Positions 32,600-43,718 of a stretch of DNA of 64,000 bases are shown here, piece by piece. Positions within the stretch are counted from its first letter, which is position 1. Each line of letters opens with the position of its first letter. Source of the DNA: Halicephalobus mephisto (lineage: Eukaryota > Nematoda > Chromadorea > Rhabditida > Panagrolaimidae); NCBI GenBank assembly GCA_009193035.1, contig SWDT01000019.1, positions 310,001-374,000 on the forward strand, given 5' to 3'. The notes under the pieces were generated by a model. The model was not told where the DNA came from, did no database searches, and saw only the letters and a program-made list of their open reading frames with translations. The position numbers and the translations under genes were made by a program.

Positions 32600-34000
32600 G
32601 TCTGAAAATGCAGCAAAGTAAAATAAGATTTATATAAGAAATTCGTTATCATTCCGATCGAACGATCGAGATAAGATCATAATCGCGCCAAAAAGTAAAA
32701 ACCCGATCAGAATCTGAGAGGGAACAAAGGTTAGCAAGTATTGAGGGGAAGTAACGAGATAGAAAGACATAAAGTGGAACAGAGTATGCCCGCGTTCGGT
32801 TTAGCTCGACTAGAAAACAGGCTTGGAGATAAGTAGACGTTCTCTTGTTTGCTTGATATATAGTTCAGGGCTAGGACAAAGTGATAAAAACGGATAAAAG
32901 AAGGAAATGTGGTAAAAGGTGATATATGAAAGGAATGGAACACAGCCAAAATTAAGAACAGAAAAACATTAATTTAATTTTCAGAACAATGATGCTAATA
33001 ATTGATGTATTAAACAGTCTAAGTAGTGTTTAATTAATGGGATTAGAGGGGATTTAAAGTAGAAATCTGTGGGGATTAGACGATTACTAAAAACTAGTCT
33101 TACACGCGACGTTCTAAAACGAAAAAGAAACATAATGAGTAAATACCAGTCTAGCGCTCATGAATATATCGATAATAGTTGATGTAATATGACACAGGTA
33201 GGTAATATTGAAGCAATAGAATTAAAAAGGATTTAAGAGAGAAATCCATCAAGACTTGATAATTCCTAAAGACTGGCTATGCAAGTGAACTTTTAAAGCG
33301 TAAACAACGAAAAAAACAAGCAAATATTGATTTAGGACCCATGAGTCTAATAATAATAGTTGATATAAAACGTGGTCTAAGCAAATAATATAAAAACAAT
33401 AAGACTAGGGATGATTTAGGAGCAATTCATCGAGATTCAGTGATACCTAAACAATGTCGGTCTCGTATGTGAAATAAAAAATAAAGGCAAAACAACTAAA
33501 TATCGATCTATAATCTATAAGTATGGTGATAAGCGTCGATATAATATATGATCTGGATAGAAAATACAAAAGCAAGGAGATTGAGAGAGAAATTCACCGA
33601 GATTTTATGATCTTAAAGAAATATTGGTCTTGCACGCGAAATTTCACAGTGAAAAAAATAATATAGACCTAGGATTCACGAAAATGATGATAATAGTTGA
33701 GGTGATATATGATCTAAGTGTATAATTGTAGAATAAAGAGATTAGAAACGATACAAAGTAGAAATTTAACGAAATTCAACGATACCTAAAAATGATCAAT
33801 TTCGCACGCGAAATTTCACAGCGAAAAAGTAATAGACCTAGGATTCACGAAAATGATGATAATAGTTGAAGCGATATATGATCTAAGTGTATAATTGTAG
33901 AATAAAGAAATTAGAAACGATACAAAGTAGAAATTTACCGAAATTAGGCTATTCCTAAAAATGACCAGCCTCGCATGCGAAGTTTTGAAACGAAAAGCGG
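32600..34000. repeat. Divergent promoter region with six ~170-180-base repeats
   Basis: Between the start of GMP reductase and the glutaredoxin-like gene, a diverged unit recurs at about 33102, 33281, 33455, 33632, 33802 and 33972 (markers GCACGCGAAATTTCACAG and relatives, each followed by ATGATAATAGTTGA.. and ATTCCTAAAAATGA..). The last copy runs into the plus-strand open frame at 33961, whose first residues are therefore repeat-derived and not a trusted start. 32600-33000 is unique and should hold the GMP reductase promoter. Confidence 0.75.
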
Positions 34001-34057
34001 CGGCAAAACGGACTCATCTCAAATTTCCCGCGTTTTTGAAAGCCTCTTCGTCGTTGA

Positions 34058-34898
34058 ATGTTTCTTCAATTTCTGAATCCTCGGATCGATTTTTTTCGTT
34101 TTTGTTCAACGCAAGGCCTCCAGAAGACCCTGTACTTGGTTACTGGAGACCATTGTAGTCTTTGTGTCCATTTCAAGAAGCAACTCGGGAATTACCTTTC
34201 TCGTTGGCCAGATCTGTCTTTTGTAATTCAGGAAATCGATTTGAAGAGTGACAAGCAGCTTTTTGAGGTTGGTTTTACTTTATTTATATAAAATCCAAGT
34301 AAATAAAAATTTCCAAAGGAAAATCCATATATGAATTTCTTTGAAAATTTAAAATACTTTAAAAATTTTATTAATATCTAAATTTTCTGAGAAATTTGAA
34401 ACAATTTTGCAAAGTTGATTAATTTTGGGTTTTTTAAAAGGTTTAAGATATCTCTAAAAGTAAATTTATATATGAATTTTCAAAAACGGAATTAATATAT
34501 AGGTTTTTCTGAAATTTTAAAGCATATTTTGAAAATTGAGTAATTTATGAATTTTTTTAGAATTTCGCTTATTTTTGGAGTTAAATTAATATATTAGTTT
34601 CTTGACAATTTAAAACATGTTTAAAAATTAATCTATCTGTAGATTTTTCTAAAAACTTTAAATATTTTTGAAAATTTATTCATATACTAGTTTTTGATGA
34701 CCGAAAGTATTTTTGAAAATTGACTGATATATGAATTCATTAGAAATTAAGATATTTTTGGAGTTAATTAATGTATGGATTTTCTAGAAATTTAAATACG
34801 ACATTCCGGTTTTGCTTTTCAACGATCAAGTTCTGTTGAAGCACAGGTTCTCTTCAATGGTCTTCGAGGAGAAACTAGCAGAATTGGAGAAATGCTAG
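34058..34898 (+). CDS. Glutaredoxin-like protein (C5orf63/YDR286C type)
   Basis: Exons 34058-34267 and 34788-34898 join in phase 0 to 106 residues. A short N-terminus that could be a mitochondrial leader (MFLQFLNPRIDFFRF) precedes a thioredoxin-fold domain with a CxxC motif (DHCSLC), FVIQEIDLKSDKQLFE at the splice junction, KFKYDIPVLLFNDQVLLKHRF (the cis-Pro segment IPV) and a short C-terminal helix. This is the small DUF836/glutaredoxin-like 1 family, whose substrate is not established. The TAG stop overlaps the ATG of the following Taspase gene by seven bases (ATGCTAG, 34892-34898). An earlier ATG at 33961 lies in a different frame and in a repeat. Confidence 0.85.
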
Positions 34899-35958
34899 CC
34901 GTTCACGGTGGTGTCGCGACAGCACGACACGGGATTGACCGACTATGTGCCGATGCTGTCAAAAAGTGGCACAATAATCCAGTTCAAGCCATTGTTGTAA
35001 GTTTTCTTTCTTATTCCGTGATTTAACATCCTTATCTAGTACATGGAAGCAGATCCACTGGTGAATTGCGGTTACGGGTCCTCCATTACGTCTTCTGGAA
35101 GGGTCGAGGTCGAAGCAGGGTACATGTCTTCAGAATCGTTCGCTTTCGGAGCTGTTGGATCTGTGACGAACACAAAACACCCGATTCTGGCAGCCAAGTG
35201 TCTGGCTGATAGGTACCTGAAAGAAAGAAGTTTCATGTTGATTCCGCCCCAGGTGGTCGTCGGGGAAGGAGCCGACGCCTTGGTTCGGGATCTGCAGTTG
35301 CCGATCTGTTCGAATAACGATCTGAAAAGTCCAGGTGCCGTTAAAGAATTTGAAAAAGCCAAAGAACGAATAGAATTAGCCAATGACGATATTCCAATGG
35401 AGGAGAAAATGGATACTGTAGGAAGTACCTACATTCACGTGAGTTTTTAGAATTTTTGAAAGAAATTTAAGCAAATTTTAGGAATTCGGACGAGCAGAAG
35501 CTTGTGTGTCTTCTGGAGGGATAGTACTCAAGAAAGACGGTCGACTTGGACATTCCGTTTTTTTCGGTTCTGGAGTCTGGGCAGAACAACGAGAAACGAA
35601 ATCAATAGCTATATCCATTTCTGGGTGTGGTGAAACTCTTGCTCGGGTCAGATTTGCTCAATCTCTAGCGGATTTTATTTTTGATCTACCAGAGGAGGAA
35701 ATGCTTCCATCAGCAGTGAATCATTTTTGTAGATCGAAGTTTCTGAATTCTCCTCTTCTAGCCCATTTCCCTGTTTGCAGAAGGATCGTCGGTGGAATTC
35801 TGATTTTTAGACAAGGAAGAATTCAAGAATTAGTGGCGTTTCATAATAGTAAAATGTTTTGTTTCGCGTTTTGGAACGGTAAAAAAGTGAAACATTACTG
35901 TTCCGAACTCGAAACCGGTGCTGATTTTATGTGTAATAGTTTTGTTGCCAAATTTTAG
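34892..35958 (+). CDS. Threonine aspartase 1 (Taspase-1)
   Basis: Exons 34892-34996, 35040-35438 and 35482-35958 join in phase 0 to 326 residues. This N-terminal-nucleophile protease of the asparaginase family autocleaves before a Thr and then cuts nuclear factors after Asp. Seen: VHGGVATARHG (N-terminal beta strand and turn), EADPLVNCGYGS, FGAVGSVTNTKHP and VGEGADALV. The catalytic stretch is MDTVGSTYI with the nucleophilic Thr after Asp, followed by SSGGIVLKKDGRLGHSVFFGSGVWAE and SISGCGETL. It is shorter than the 420-residue human protein, mainly at the start and in the loop before the cleavage site. The chosen ATG is the first in frame just before the conserved VHGG; this frame is open further left without another ATG, so an upstream exon could supply a few residues. 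It overlaps the glutaredoxin-like stop. Confidence 0.92.
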
Positions 35959-36338
35959 GAACAGAATTTAAAAAAAGTTTTTTTGATTATATCGGTCGAA
36001 ATCCGATGATTATTTAATTTAATTTTGAGTGATTTGTAGTTTTGTTAGTTTATATCGTGTTTTTGAACGCTTTATGGAATATTTTTTGTATTTCGACATA
36101 TTTTTATGCATTTTAATTGTGTTTTTATTCATATTTACCGTGTTTTATATAATTTTATTATGTTTTTATTGTATTTTTATTCATTTTAATCGTGTTTTTA
36201 TATAGTTCTACTATATTTATGCATGTTATTCCTGTATTTTTATTTATTCATTTCGTGTTTTTACTCATTTTTACTGTGTTTTTGCTTTTTGGACTACATT
36301 TTTTGAATTTATTTACTACGTAGTATTTCAGTTGTCTT
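35959..36338. other. Intergenic DNA between Taspase-1 and condensin genes
   Basis: 380 T-rich bases with recurring GTGTTTTTAT words. A TATTTCAG acceptor ends seven bases before the next ATG, a likely trans-splice site. No gene is seen. Confidence 0.5.
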
Positions 36339-39300
36339 ATGGCTGACAAGCCGTTCAGGCTCCCTGTCTCTGATGATGACCTAACGAAAGAATCAGATGA
36401 ATTCTTCTGGGTTCAAAATGTTCCGACGGATGTTGAAGCATTTGAACGTGTACTAGAAGCGTTTGGACAGGCAGAAAATTTGGATTATTTGCCGAATTTT
36501 TTTCCTGAATTGTATTCTATGTTCAAGAATTATGAAATTGGAGAAAAAAGTCTAAGAATAGATGCATTGAAAATTCTATGCCGTCAGAAGGACATCCTTG
36601 AAACTCAGATTCTGGAATGTGTACCGATCGAAGAAGGTGATAGAGGAAAAATTCCGGCTGTGAAGAATCTTTTATTGATGTACTTGTACTTGTTTTGTCG
36701 ATTTTTATACGTTTTGGAAGTGGACTATATGAAATGGTAAGTAATTTTTCAACAATATTCACGACTAAATTTTGAGTAATATTTTTTTATTATAATTTTT
36801 GAAAATTTTCAAAATTCTGCCATAATTTATATTTTGAAATTAGATTTTCGAGTTATTTTTTGTATTTTCTTATTTTTGGAAGTTTTTTATTTATGGATTA
36901 TACGGACTAAATTGAATGATATAGTTAATCAGGAGATTTTTGACTTTTTGCAATATGATTGAAATTAAAAAATTGGTTTTTATATATGAATTTTATTCAA
37001 ATAAGTTTTTGATTTTTTACAAATAATAGAAATAAGAAACTACAGTAATAATGATTGATTTTAGTTCTGAGAAGAAGAAACAAAATGATGATACTCCTTT
37101 TGTGGAAAGTTATGCCTCGATTCGTGATGATGCCCATCGTATTTTGAAGGATATTATTTGTTTGACGATTGAAGTCAAAAATATGACGTTGTCGGCGATA
37201 AAAGAATTGTTTTCGAATGAAATTCCTCGACGATTGCCTGTGATTGTCAGTAGTACTGTTTTGAAAGTTTTAAGTAATCCAGAAAATCAGCAAAAAAACG
37301 ACTACACTAAGAAGTTGCAATTGACGTTGTTTCAAATTTTGATTTTTATGGGAAAAGAATGGAAAGTTCTAAGAGGTATAGTGAAAGAATTCGTAACTAA
37401 GTTATTTGGATGGGAATATTACTATAAAAGTTGCAACAATTTTGTATACATGGCTGCTTTGAAGGAAATTCCGGATTGTGTGTATTTTTTAGATGCTATG
37501 TTGGCTCAATTTATGGAAGAAAAATTTGATACTGCTGAAAAAGTTAAACCTTTTAGTTTATTTATTAATACTTTGGCAACAGCGTATCCGGAAATTGTGG
37601 CAAATAATTTTAATGTTCTCTACAGATTAATTAAAAATGAGGTTTGTTTATTTGGAATTATTTTAAAAATCGGAAATAAGATTTTTTAAATTGAAAAAAT
37701 CAGAAATAAGATGTTTTAGATTGAAAAAATCAGAAATAAGTTGATTTTTTAAATTAAAAAGTAAGAAATAAGATTTTTTAAATTGAAAAATCAGAAATAA
37801 GTTGATTTTTTAAATTAAAAAACTAGAAATAAGGTTTTTTTTTAAATTAAAAAACGAATTAATTTTTGTAATAAATTTAGTTTTTTGTCAGTTTTTTATG
37901 AGATTTTTCTGTAATTTTAAAACTGGAAATTATTGAAAATGATGATTTTAGCAAGGGGCAATGAGGTCGCTGATTTTGTCCGTCATGGAAGTGGTTTTGA
38001 AAGATCGTTTTTTTCGTGATGAATTTAGTCCTGCAGATGAAGCTTATCTTTTGAGAATTCAGCATTGTTTATATGATCAGAATGCAAATGTAAGAAACAA
38101 AGCAATGAATGTCTTGAGTAATTTGATTTCTGGATGTTTTGAAAGAAAATGTTTTCCGAAAAGTTTTTACGCAAGAGGAATATTACTAGATTTGGGACAA
38201 TGTTTGGAAAGTCAACTAAGTAGTGTCAGAAAACATGCGGCTCAAGCTTTGGATATGATTCTTCGACGAAATCCTTTCGGACCGGATTTGGATGTGGAAA
38301 AACTTCACAAAGATTACATTAATATTAAAAATGAATTGGATAAATTGAAAGCAGTAGTTGATGATGATGAATTGGAAGAGGAACTTGAAGAAGAAAAAGA
38401 AATGGTGGAAGAAAATTCAGCAAAAAAATTGGTTTCTGAAGTTTTTGAAGAATATAGAAATTCGAATTTGTTTCCAGAAAAAGCGGAAGATGAGATGTCT
38501 TCAGAAGAAATAATGATGACTGAAATGAAAGTTTCGACTATGTTTAAAAATCCGGAAGAAAAAAAAGAAGCAATTATTCAATTGGCGAATTATTTTTATG
38601 CTTATAAAATAGAAAATAGATCAGAAGTGGATTTTGAAGCGATTGTGGAGGAGATGGTAAGGATTCTTCTTAAATATCACATTGGAATGGTGGATAAAGA
38701 CGAAGAAGAAAGAAAAAAATATGCTGTGGAACAAAAAAGAAGAGAAAGAATGGTGAAAATTGAAGAAGAAACAGAAAATTTGAATAAAATTTTAGAATCT
38801 ATGCATTATGCCTTGCATATTGAGGAATGTATGGCTGTGGCTGTGGGAGCTTTGTCGAGATCAGACAAGGATGTGGAGCCGATAATCAGATTCATAGCTG
38901 GATGTAGGAGTTTTCACATTAGAGGTTCGGAAAGTGCCATAAAACAAATTTGTAAATTAATTTATTCGAAAAATGATGATGTTAGAAAATATATCATCAA
39001 TACTGGAAAAGAAATATTTTTCAGTCTTAATAGTAAAGATAGTATTTGTGAAAAATCGACAGTTCAAAAAATTTTACAAGTTGTACAAGGATCGACGATG
39101 GAAGAAAGATGTATTGTGACGGATACTCTTGTGGAAATTTTTAAAAATGAAGGTGTTAAAAAAGGTGCAGTTAATTTTTTGTGGGAATTAGTATTTCATG
39201 GAACAGAAGAAACGGCTATTCTGGCGTTGAGAGTATTGTATGCTTGTGCTTTGTGAGTTTTAGTTTTTTTAAATTATGAAATTTTCGAGAATTTTGGTAT

Positions 39301-42300
39301 TTTATGATTACTTTATAATCATACTGTAGAAATTGTAAATTATTAAAAATCTGATACGAATTTTCGATAGTTTTTATGAGGTTAAATTGTTTGAAATTTT
39401 GTTATCCATGACACAGTAGAACTTGGACATAAGATACCCTTGCTATAACTTATCTCTTGTTATAACATACGGTCTGAATGAGTTTGGTTAATCTGCCTTC
39501 AAATTTACTCCCGTTATAATATATCCTTTGTTAAAGATAAGCTTTGCCCAATCCTAAGGGGGTATCTTATATCCTAATTCGACTGTATTTTGTAGTTAAT
39601 CATACTGTAGAAATTGTAAAGTAACTTGAAATTTTGTTGTCTATGATATTTTGTGGTTATTTGGAGTTATATCTTACTCGAATAGATCTAGAAACTCCTG
39701 GATCATGGTATGTGGGATATACAAAGCGTTATCTATCTCCGCACATTAATGATTATGTTTAAAATTGTCAATTGGTGTTTGAAGAGTCATACTTAGCATC
39801 CAATTAACTCTAAAAACAAGTTTTTTAAGTTTAAATAATTTTAACATTTTTAGAGCTGATCCGAAAGCGATGCAAAAGGACTTTGGAAATATTGTGAAAG
39901 TTATTAAAGAAAATAAACAAGATAAGATCCAAGTTGAAGCGTTGAAACTGGCTGTTGCTGTTGGAAATAGAGTACTTGATGAGGATTTGCAGCTTAAGGA
40001 AAAAGTTGAAAAACCTTTCAGATTTCCGCCGACAGATGACTTTTTTGTCAGAATTACAAGAGAATTGATTAAACAATTGCCGTATATTGAAGCTAAAAGA
40101 TGGTGTACAAGAGCGAGATTAACTATGAAAGCTATATTTAATCTGTCTAATTGTCCGGATGAATTAGCGAATATGATTATTTCACCGATTTTATTAAAAG
40201 TGAAATATTTGAATTCTCAATTAAGAATTTTTCGTCGTTTGTGGTTATTATCGACTTCAACGATGGCTTTGATGAGGAAGAAACTTAGAGAAAAAAATAT
40301 GGATATTGCTTTTACATTGTCTTCTGAAAGTGGAATTGATTCGGTTGTTATTGAATTGGCAGAAGGATTGGAAAATGCTACGATAACGGAGGATTTGACG
40401 CAGTTGACGTTGACTCAAGGAAATATTACGACGGATAATATGGATATTACAACTGGAACGCTAAATGAGGATATTCCGGTTTTTGATATTAGAAAACCTC
40501 AATTTTATGATAAATATCAAAGATTTACAAGAAGAAAAAAGAAAACACAATTGAGAAGGAGATTGGAAGGATTGAAAAATAAAGAAGCATTGGAATGTTT
40601 GAAATTGAGTCGTGATGAAGAAGGAAATGTTGATTTTGAGGCTTTGAAGGATATACTGAAAATTGGAAGAAAAATTTCCCTAAAAGATTATAAGAAAATC
40701 CAAATTCAATGTATTAGTTTATTTGTTTTGATGAAAAACACAAGAAAAATTTGGCAATTAGTCTTGAAAAGATTGTTTTTCATAGTTAAAGAATATATTT
40801 CAAAAACTATTTTTTTTGTTACAGATTCTATGACTCATGGATTGGAAAAATTGAAAAATACGGTATGTTTGTTTTTTAAATTTTGTTTGAAATTATTGTA
40901 ATTTGGTTTACTGTATAGTTGGGGAAATTACTGTAGTTTTTTTTGGAATTTTAATGTTTTTAAAGATTTGAAGTTGTTTTGGAATAAGTTACAACTGATA
41001 ATTTTGAAATTTTAAAGTATACTGTAGGTGATTTGGTGATTGAGAAATTGAAATTAAATGTAAATTACAGTATGATTAGTAAGTTTAAAAAATTGGGGTT
41101 TAGTTTTTTACAGTAATGAGAAAGTAATATATATGCCCCAAGGTTTTGATAATACTGTAAATTAGTAACTTTAGAATTTTTACTTTTTAAATTACGATAT
41201 TTGGGATGGATTACAGTAGTTTTATAAATTTAAATTACACTGTATTGTGATATTTGTTAATGGAAATGTTTTAGTTGGAAGCTGTTACGACTGCCGACAG
41301 AGGAGTAGTAAAAGCTTTGGGATTGTTGTCGAATATACATTGTGAACTCTCGGCTTTTGAAAGGGATAATCTTTGTGGAGCTTCTATTTATGCCTCCAGT
41401 AAAGGAATAGAAGGAGCTGTTGGACAATCGGTGGATTCGAAAGTTGCATATCATATTAAAGATGCTATTACATATGATTTGTTTAAACCGAATTCTTTGG
41501 TGGCTAGGGTTTATCCGATTGTTATGCAGATTTTGAGATTTAGAAGAAGATCACCGATAAATCCGGATTTAGCGGATTCTGCAATGATGTGTTTATTGAA
41601 AATGATGCTTGCTTCGACGAGAATTTGTAATCATCATTTAATTTTTGTCTATCATTACATGAAAACGACATCGACGAAGATGAGATCGAACATGCTTCTT
41701 GGATTGGCGGATATTATTATGAGTAATCCTTATACTTTTTCAAAGAGATCAGATGATTTTTTGACTTCGATTCATGATAAGTCTCCAAATGTGAGATTAG
41801 TAGCGTTATTAGTTATTCATTATTTGAATTGTTTTAAAATTATTGTTTTATCGGACGATAACAAAGCTAAATTGGCTATGTTGCTGCTGGATTGTAATGA
41901 GAATGTTGTGAAATTGACGAAATTTGTGTTTCATTTTATGATTATGGAATGTAATGTGCCTATTAGTGGACTTATTAGAGATATTTTGAAGAGGTTTTAT
42001 GAACATGGAATCAAGGAATATGATTTTAAACCAGTTGCAGAATTTTTTTTTAGTTATGTGAAAAATATGCATCAAGCAGAATCAACAGCAAATGCGATTT
42101 GTCAGAATTTGGTTAAATTAGCAAGAGAGTAAGTTTTAAATTTTTGTTTTTAGTTAAATAATTTTTTTATAAAATAATTCAAAAAGTGGAAATTTTAACT
42201 TTTTAGTTTTTAAAAATTATGAAGTAATTTTGTAAACGGAAATTTTAACTTTTTTTTAGTTTTTAAAAAATTGAAATAATTCAGAAAATAGAAATTTTAA

Positions 42301-43086
42301 CTTTTTTTAGTTTTTGAAAATTTCGAAATAATTTTGTAAAAAGTTCATATTTGGTTTTTTAAATGTAGTTTGTAATTATTGAAAATTAAATTTTAGGTTT
42401 TTAAGTTTTAGAAATTTGGCTCAAGATGATTTTATAGAAAAGTCATAAAAATGTAATTTTGGTTTTTTAGGTATCGAGATGGCAATAGATATCTTGTTTC
42501 TTATGTTGCTCTTATTTTGGATTGTTTGACTTTGATGCCTAAGGCTTACAAGGTGGTCCAGAAACTTACAAGTGAAATGGATAAATTTCAAGTGTTTTTT
42601 AAATCTAAAAAAGTATGTAATCGACTGCAAAATTACATTAAATATTTGAAAAAAGGAGGAATGGAAACTACGACAAAAGATGCAATGTTGGCTGCTATTG
42701 ATGGAATTGAGAAAAAATTCAAAAAAATCAAACATGATATGGAACTTGCTGCTAGATTTGACAATATGCCGGTTAGTGTAGCTCCGTCGATTGTACCGTC
42801 TCCTGTTCCGGAGGATATTGAAATGGAAAATAATGAAAAAGTACTTCCGGATGTTGTTAAACCTGCTGAATTACCGATGAGTCCTAAAAGAAAACATGAA
42901 AAAGATGATGAAGCTTTTATTAAATCGAAGAAACTTAGACAAGAATTAAATCCAGAAGCGATTTTAAATGGATCAAATGAATTATTGATGTCTCCTAGTT
43001 CGTCGACGAAGGAAAATGACGAAAATGGATCGAGTTTAAGTTTAAGTAGATGCAATTCTTCAACTACGGATAACTCAACTACCTGA
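36339..43086 (+). CDS. dpy-28: Condensin complex subunit 1 (NCAPD2; DPY-28 type)
   Basis: Exons 36339-36736, 37065-37641, 37952-39252, 39854-40862, 41275-42128 and 42471-43086 join with consistent phases to 1584 residues. It is a HEAT-repeat regulatory subunit of condensin I, which compacts mitotic chromosomes; in C. elegans the same subunit also serves the X-chromosome dosage compensation complex. Seen: an N-terminal domain (DDLTKESDEFFWV...), acidic linker EELEEEKEMVEE, the ESMHYALHIEECMAVAVG...SFHIRGSESA...LIYSKNDDVRKYI block typical of NCAPD2, and the CND1 domain in exon 5 (ICNHHLIFVYHYMKTTSTKMRSN, GLADIIMSNPYTFSKRSDDF). The disordered tail contains basic PKRKHEKDDE, a likely nuclear signal. 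The ATG sits seven bases after a TATTTCAG site. The intron between exons 3 and 4 carries a small MITE. Confidence 0.93.
39411..39592. mobile_element. Small MITE in a dpy-28 intron
   Basis: About 180 bases with terminal inverted repeats: left ACAGTAGAACTTGGACATAA-GATACCC, right arm reading ACAGTCGAATTAGGATATAA-GATACCC on the other strand. The CAGT ends next to TA-like bases suggest a Tc1/mariner-derived non-autonomous element. No coding sequence is present. Confidence 0.65.
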
Positions 43087-43718
43087 TTTATGTAAATTAT
43101 TTTTTATCTCTGTTGAACCAAATTTGATGAGCCTTAAGGAATGTTTTTTGTAAGTTTTTGTTTGATCTCTGATTTATTTTATTAAAATTGACGGTCAAAG
43201 TTTGAGGTTTAAGTTCAGATTTTTCGTTTTAAGACTTGGGAATCATGTTTTTATTTTAAAAAAATTTATATATCAAATCAATTTAGATAGTTTTTGAAAT
43301 AAGGAAATTTGAATATGGTCTTCAAACGAAAAATGTAAATTTTGATAAAATAGAATTTTGGTTTTGTAAAAATTAACAATCGAAATTTATGTTTTTTTAA
43401 ATTTATACATCAAGTTAATTTAGATAGTTTTTGAAAAAAGGAAATTTGAATATGGTCTTTAAGCGAAAAATGTAAATTTTGATGAAATAGAATTTTGGTT
43501 TTGTAAAAATTGACAATCAAAATTTGTTTTTTTAAATTTATACATCAAGTCAGTTTAGATAGTTTTTGAAAAAAGGAAATTTGAATATGGTCTTCAAACG
43601 AAAAATGTAAATTTTGACCTTAAAATTTGACAGTTAATTTTGATGGAATGAAACTTTCGTCTTTTGATCTGGTCCAGTGCTTTATGTATTTCACTTGTTA
43701 TAAATTATTTTTAAATAG
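43087..43718. repeat. Convergent intergenic region with ~136-base tandem repeat
   Basis: 43180-43620 repeats a unit of about 135-137 bases (TTTAGATAGTTTTTGAAA...TTTGAATATGGTCTTCAAACG) about three times. It separates the 3' ends of dpy-28 and prx-3. No gene is seen. Confidence 0.75.

Noticed and set aside
33961..34158. Plus-strand ATG frame as a longer start for the glutaredoxin-like gene
   Set aside because: It is in another frame than the thioredoxin-fold exon, and its start belongs to the last ~170-base repeat.
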